This document shows, in pieces, positions 63,501 to 64,000 of a DNA stretch of 64,000 nucleotides. The translations under genes and the position numbers were made by a program. Position 1 is the stretch's first letter. Every line of letters starts with the position of its first letter. Below the pieces are notes generated by a model, which was not told where the DNA came from, did not search any database, and saw only the letters and a list, made by a program, of their open reading frames with translations. This stretch comes from Cytophagales bacterium (GTDB lineage Bacteria; Bacteroidota; Bacteroidia; Cytophagales; Bernardetiaceae), in the NCBI GenBank assembly GCA_004293815.1, contig RDZD01000008.1, positions 1 to 64,000 of the forward strand, given 5' to 3'.

Positions 63501-64000
63501 AGAAGATACTTTACTTTTAGCTACAAATGTATCTAGCAACTCAGTGTCTAATAATTCTTTCTTTAGTACATTACAAGCGTTGCCATACAGCGAAGAAGAA
63601 GTAAACTTTGTGAAAAAATTATTTGATAAAAAGAAATATGCATCTAAGCTTTATTTAGCAAACAATGCTACAAAAGAAAACTTTATAAGTGAATCACTAA
63701 AAGATTATAGGTATATTCATTTAGCTACACATGGTTTTACAAACGAAGATAAGCCTGAGTTATCAGGTGTAGCTTTCTTTAAAGAAAAAAATACACAGAG
63801 TGATTTTATTCTTTATCAAGGTGAAATATATAATTTAGATTTGCGTGCAGATTTAGTAGCTCTTAGTGCTTGTGAAACAGGTTTAGGAAAAATATCTAGT
63901 GGTGAAGGAGTATTAGGACTAAGTCGTGCTTTGTTTTATACTGGTTGTAAAAATATGTTGGTAAGTCTCTGGAAAGTTACAGATGAATCTACATCTATTT
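60580..64000 (+). CDS. Exported TPR-CHAT protein, 3' end outside the window
   Basis: An open frame from ATG 60580 to the window edge (at least 1140 residues). The signal peptide (MRSLSIFLLLSFVVITDVWA, then QS) predicts export. Residues about 30-650 contain kinesin-light-chain-type TPRs of 42 residues, such as YLQKALIIRKNYYGEKNPVI and HPSIALCYQYIGSTYL. A CHAT caspase-like domain follows from about 780, with catalytic His1051 in HLATHGF and Cys1098 in LSACETG, then GEGVLGLSRALFYTGC. CHAT proteins are proteases or scaffolds in signalling and defence. GC drops from 26/60 (61501-61560) to 9/60 (61981-62040) within the TPR array. No partner gene is visible. Confidence 0.9.
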   Translation, partial: MRSLSIFLLLSFVVITDVWAQSKKTKLKLANQFLESSKEARRLKDYKASNHYLFTAARYYRELVMYPKFIECRYEAAINHFLNSDYRESVGVCKNTLDSIQVFKVRNRNLQADCYSLLGSSYRAMDQIENALVAFEDCERFLIVATKSIDERNLRVYEDIADCNIKLKRISRAAEYTKRIINYSTVQYGKVHIRTARTLYALAEIYLKNSNFEQALGYYEKSFVMHEKLKFKSKEDYIDVLNKIAYCHTQMGKFKLALEYYGRADKAVIKHFGEKHPKSAVVRTNIANAYFQYGDYDNALYNCLEALKLKEKLFGKQTAVTAYALNVAANVYQALGVLDQALAFYQEALEIRIKLHGNKHAEVANSYQHLGTIYRDKGLYDLALKYLDDALFLRKNIYGESHPSIALCYQYIGSTYLLKNAYEVSLEYLQKALIIRKNYYGEKNPVIATSYMSLGEVYESKKEYNTALDYYKKALEIRIGLLGNNNIETAKTYQSIGNVYKRMKIYELALEYLNKALNIDKKFYGEYHPNVASGLQSVAEVFVINNNFDSALVYHNNALKTYQILFGENHPKVSTSYNEIGNLYIKMKESSKGLEMYQKALISNTSNFNKINITANPPLFKYYDANVLLNTLIFKGKAFQDIYINYSKDLKDLQVAYQTFALADTLSQIIALSMEKVSDKIFLSEKEKKINEGLVECATYFYKTTRDESYIDKAFYYCEKSKSKILLSALSDIETKKLAKISKEDLSKEKELKNKIEECKRNIAIRAENISMEDSWNILFKSNEDLKEHLFSYKLKYPIYSQLKKELNFIKLDSLNLLLDDETASLNYFIGESSVYIIMLSKGRKEIIVKKKNDFFDYHVEGLRQGIVFDAQKGYIESAFSLYNQLIPSELDKSIKNLLIIPDGKLTTIPFEALLTSNVKMKDYNSYDKYPYLIKDYKISYSYSATLFAQTQSRKTTKTPKGLLAFAPIFEKTKEDTLLLATNVSSNSVSNNSFFSTLQALPYSEEEVNFVKKLFDKKKYASKLYLANNATKENFISESLKDYRYIHLATHGFTNEDKPELSGVAFFKEKNTQSDFILYQGEIYNLDLRADLVALSACETGLGKISSGEGVLGLSRALFYTGCKNMLVSLWKVTDESTSI

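Noticed and set aside
1-64000. CRISPR array, rRNA operon or intact prophage
   Set aside because: No regularly spaced direct repeats with spacers, no rRNA motifs, and the two tail-like genes are isolated rather than part of a phage gene order.

Overview
The window is a chromosomal segment of a Bacteroidota, most likely a gliding Cytophagales-type bacterium (inference). Support comes from a GldN homologue of the gliding/type IX secretion machinery, DUF4270, DUF4856 and imelysin lipoproteins, WG-repeat and Reg_prop propeller proteins, a Bacteroidota-style AraC regulator with a metal-binding-like N-terminus, and promoters of the form TTTG-N19/20-TAnnTTTG, found here in front of both tRNAs, rnpB, the trigger factor gene and several lipoprotein genes. 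No rRNA, CRISPR array or intact insertion sequence was found.

Region 1-9170 is an AT-rich accessory stretch read almost wholly from the minus strand. It holds a partial unknown protein, an alpha/beta hydrolase, two CPBP membrane proteases (one linked to a Crp/Fnr regulator), and a large DUF4157 protein with two HExxH motifs. A decayed, internally deleted copy of the crp gene follows, abutting a dead IS5-type transposase. Non-coding repeats sit between the genes. Region 9170-24860 is core-like: a TPR protein, a lone gldN, an RlmI-type methyltransferase, a BatC-like protein, an AraC-type regulator, a SAM methyltransferase, a CNT nucleoside transporter, an M48 protease with TPRs, the mfd-nif3 pair and a cryptochrome/photolyase-related protein. 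Region 24940-28300 is a second AT-rich accessory patch (AlbA_2 protein, small propeller protein, secreted unknown) carrying the same repeat family as the left end.

Region 28460-60290 is again core-like. It contains a conserved Bacteroidota protein, a VgrG/Afp8-like spike, a DUF4856 lipoprotein, tRNA-Leu, tig, a TPR lipoprotein preceded by three tiny lipoprotein genes, a lone oxidase subunit III-like protein, a giant propeller-GAF-SpoIIE phosphatase receptor, mnmA, maf with a WG-repeat protein, a radical SAM/SPASM protein, an amino acid permease, DUF4270, tRNA-Val, rnpB, a gp19-like tail tube protein, an M48 lipoprotein, a membrane protein, and a di-heme protein/imelysin operon. The right edge cuts a TPR-CHAT protein whose base composition changes sharply inside the gene.

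Three threads stand out. (1) Parts of a contractile injection system are scattered singly: spike at 30.2-32.0 kb, tube at 54.2-54.9 kb, and a likely DUF4157-type cargo at 5.0-6.9 kb, with no sheath, baseplate or ATPase gene beside them. (2) The DUF4856 gene and the imelysin/di-heme operon, 27 kb apart, share an operator-like ATTTAGACT element inside their promoter spacers, suggesting a common metal-responsive regulator. (3) A run of lipoproteins of 57, 48 and 58 residues, two sharing a CxHxPKQxWTP mature start, lies directly upstream of a TPR lipoprotein.
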